From Thermoplasmata archaeon (GTDB lineage: Archaea; Thermoplasmatota; Thermoplasmata; Thermoplasmatales; Aciduliprofundaceae), in NCBI GenBank assembly GCA_021160945.1, contig JAGHBQ010000186.1, positions 1-8,874 on the forward strand: a stretch of 8,874 bases of DNA, in the 5' to 3' direction. The notes under the pieces are model-generated. The model was not told the DNA's origin. It was given only the letters and a program-made list of their open reading frames with translations, and made no database searches. Within the stretch, counting starts at the first letter, position 1. Each line of letters begins with the position of its first letter. A program made the position numbers and the translations under genes. Of the stretch, positions 7,476-8,874 are shown in pieces.

Positions 7476-7480
7476 CAAAA

Positions 7481-8874
7481 ATGGAGGAGGATGCTTATAC
7501 ATATCCCATTAATTCGATAACCCCATTTGTGAGAGATGAGCTTATATTTTACGATGCCTATGCTAAATTTCGCGAAATTTTAGGGGACAAGTTGAATATT
7601 AGACTTGTTTCTCCTCTTCCAGCAGATAAGTTGAAAAAAACATATGAGTTCGGAATATTAACACCTGAAGATTATAGAAAGGAACTTAATAATTTTCTCA
7701 AAGAATTATTTGAAAAGAACCTTTTGAAAATTGAGAAAAAAAGAAGATATTACTGCGATCGCTGTGAAAGAGCTTATCTTCCCTCAGAAGTTCACTGGGA
7801 GAAAGAGAAAATAAAAATGAATGTGGCAAGGATAAGAATAGGAAAAAAACTCTATTTTTTGGATTTTATAGAAGAGCATGAGGAGCCACTGGGAATTGTT
7901 ATAAACAAAAATGATAATCTCCTTGCAATTGTTGTGGATAAAGACATATGGATTGCTCCTGAGCGATTGAAAAACGTGTTAATAGAGAAACTGGAGGTAC
8001 CTGAGAGAAGGATCAGAAAATGGAGACCGGATGAGCTTTTGAGGGAGGAATACAAGCTTCAGAGTTTTGTTATTCTGGAAAATGAAGAAACTCATTTTAT
8101 TACAGAGAAAAATAGAGAGAACTTTCTTTTCTCTTCTGTAATTCCCTCCTATACAATTATCTATTCCCTTGAGAAAGAGAACAAGGTACCGAAATGTCCA
8201 AATTGTAAGCTGAATCTCCGTGAAGTGAATATACCCTTTGTCTTCATAGAAAAGGATGATATAAAAATGGCTATATCATCCGAAGAAGGTGAATATAGAA
8301 TTCCGTTTCTCTACTGCGAGCATTGTGGACATATTGAGATTGGTGATAAAATAAAGGAATGCCCGGCTTGTGAAAATATAATGAGTATGCCCTTTTTCCT
8401 TGATGAAAAGTTTCTTTTTGTAGGGCCATATATGGTGGAGGCTAAAAAGCCAAGTATAGGATTTCTTCATGAAAAAAGAACAGCACTTTATCCTCTTTTT
8501 ATGAGTCTTTCAAAAGTTTTGAAAAGGGATATTTTCTCTCGCACTGTTATACTTAGGCATAAAGTACCACAAAAATTTGATGAAAATACTCGAGCAGTGT
8601 TGCTATCCAAGAAGAGAGGAGCGATAACAGATAATGATTTCAAAAAAATTAGAAAACTCAAAACTATACTCGTAAACATAAGAAGATATATGGAGATATA
8701 TGGAAAATCTGAGTCCTCTGATCCAATAGATCAATGGATTTTGAATCTCTGTGAAGAGACAAAAATAGCCTATGTAGAGGCAATGAATTCTCTTAATTTT
8801 GCGAAAGCTTTCAATATTCTTTATAAGTTTGTAATAGAAGAAGTTTCTCATTTTTACATACCAATGAAAAGGCC
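7481..8874 (+). CDS. Divergent IleRS-like protein lacking HIGH and KMSKS (3' end outside window)
   Basis: This frame is open for 464 codons and runs off the window. I read it as an isoleucyl-tRNA synthetase relative. The helix LKELFEKNLL leads to CDRC (92-95) and SEVHWE, like the IleRS zinc motif after the active-site insertion. RPDELLREEY (183-192) resembles the GSELVGLEY stretch of CP1. CPNC (239-242) followed by IPFVFIEKDDIK resembles the IleRS CxxC...TPQWFI tract. CEHCGHIEIG (279-288) and CPAC (294-297) match its second zinc site. DPIDQWIL (414-421) and FVIEEVSHFYI (450-460) match the start of the anticodon-binding domain. The HIGH motif, the KMSKS loop, the GxDQxRGWF segment and the TTTPWT editing motif are all absent. 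CxxC pairs 1 and 2 are 147 residues apart against about 208 in Thermus IleRS, so CP1 is shortened. These traits imply no aminoacylation or editing. An RBS, a long open frame and conserved cysteines argue against a decaying pseudogene. The true function is unknown. It is divergent from asnS. Confidence 0.75.
   Translation, partial: MEEDAYTYPINSITPFVRDELIFYDAYAKFREILGDKLNIRLVSPLPADKLKKTYEFGILTPEDYRKELNNFLKELFEKNLLKIEKKRRYYCDRCERAYLPSEVHWEKEKIKMNVARIRIGKKLYFLDFIEEHEEPLGIVINKNDNLLAIVVDKDIWIAPERLKNVLIEKLEVPERRIRKWRPDELLREEYKLQSFVILENEETHFITEKNRENFLFSSVIPSYTIIYSLEKENKVPKCPNCKLNLREVNIPFVFIEKDDIKMAISSEEGEYRIPFLYCEHCGHIEIGDKIKECPACENIMSMPFFLDEKFLFVGPYMVEAKKPSIGFLHEKRTALYPLFMSLSKVLKRDIFSRTVILRHKVPQKFDENTRAVLLSKKRGAITDNDFKKIRKLKTILVNIRRYMEIYGKSESSDPIDQWILNLCEETKIAYVEAMNSLNFAKAFNILYKFVIEEVSHFYIPMKR

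Noticed and set aside
8606..8620. SKKRG (376-380) in the IleRS-like protein as a surviving KMSKS motif
   Set aside because: It aligns with the block after KMSKS (LRLYLLSSPPG-like in IleRS), directly after RAVLL, and lacks the M-S-K-S order. The real loop position is shortened upstream of it.
7481..8874. The IleRS-like gene as a degraded pseudogene or frameshifted sequence
   Set aside because: The frame is open for 464 codons from a good RBS. All four CxxC pairs are intact and the IleRS-like blocks occur in the right order in one frame.

Overview
The window looks like part of the chromosome of a thermophilic euryarchaeon. The signs are A/T-rich intergenic sequence, heavy use of AGA/AGG and ATA codons, GGTG-type ribosome binding sites, TATA-box promoters, a probably leaderless mRNA, T-rich terminators and archaeal-type protein families. 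The very large permease ectodomains and the presence of an AsnRS would suit a Thermoplasmatales/Aciduliprofundum-type lineage. That placement is inference from sequence character alone.

Layout. Positions 71-6056 (+) form a tight four-gene operon for an oligopeptide/dipeptide ABC importer: dppB and dppC (membrane permeases), then dppD and dppF (ATPases). The gaps are 12 nt and 5 nt, and dppD/dppF overlap by 4 nt (ATGA). No substrate-binding protein gene is visible; it may lie upstream of the window or elsewhere. Both permeases carry large extra extracytoplasmic domains, about 128 residues in DppB and about 530 residues in DppC, placed between TM1 and the conserved permease core. The operon ends in a T-rich terminator made of three tandem nonamers (6059-6085). 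The convergent asnS gene (6081-7373, -) starts its stop codon inside this element.

asnS encodes a complete, canonical asparaginyl-tRNA synthetase with an OB-fold anticodon-binding domain and class II motifs 1-3. It appears to be transcribed as a leaderless mRNA from a TATA box 21-29 nt before its ATG.

Divergent from asnS, and separated by 107 bp, is a long open frame that starts at 7481 (+) and runs off the right edge (464 codons visible, no stop). It is the most interesting object here. It reads as a divergent isoleucyl-tRNA synthetase relative that keeps the four CxxC zinc-binding pairs and the start of the anticodon-binding helical domain. It has lost the HIGH motif, the KMSKS loop and the threonine-rich editing motif. 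I interpret it as a catalytically dead IleRS-family paralog with some non-aminoacylating role, head to head with a genuine synthetase gene. I do not recognise it as a described family.

The only stretches without genes are 1-70, 6057-6080 and 7374-7480. They are accounted for by promoter, ribosome-binding and terminator elements. I saw no RNA genes, CRISPR arrays, insertion sequences or large repeats.
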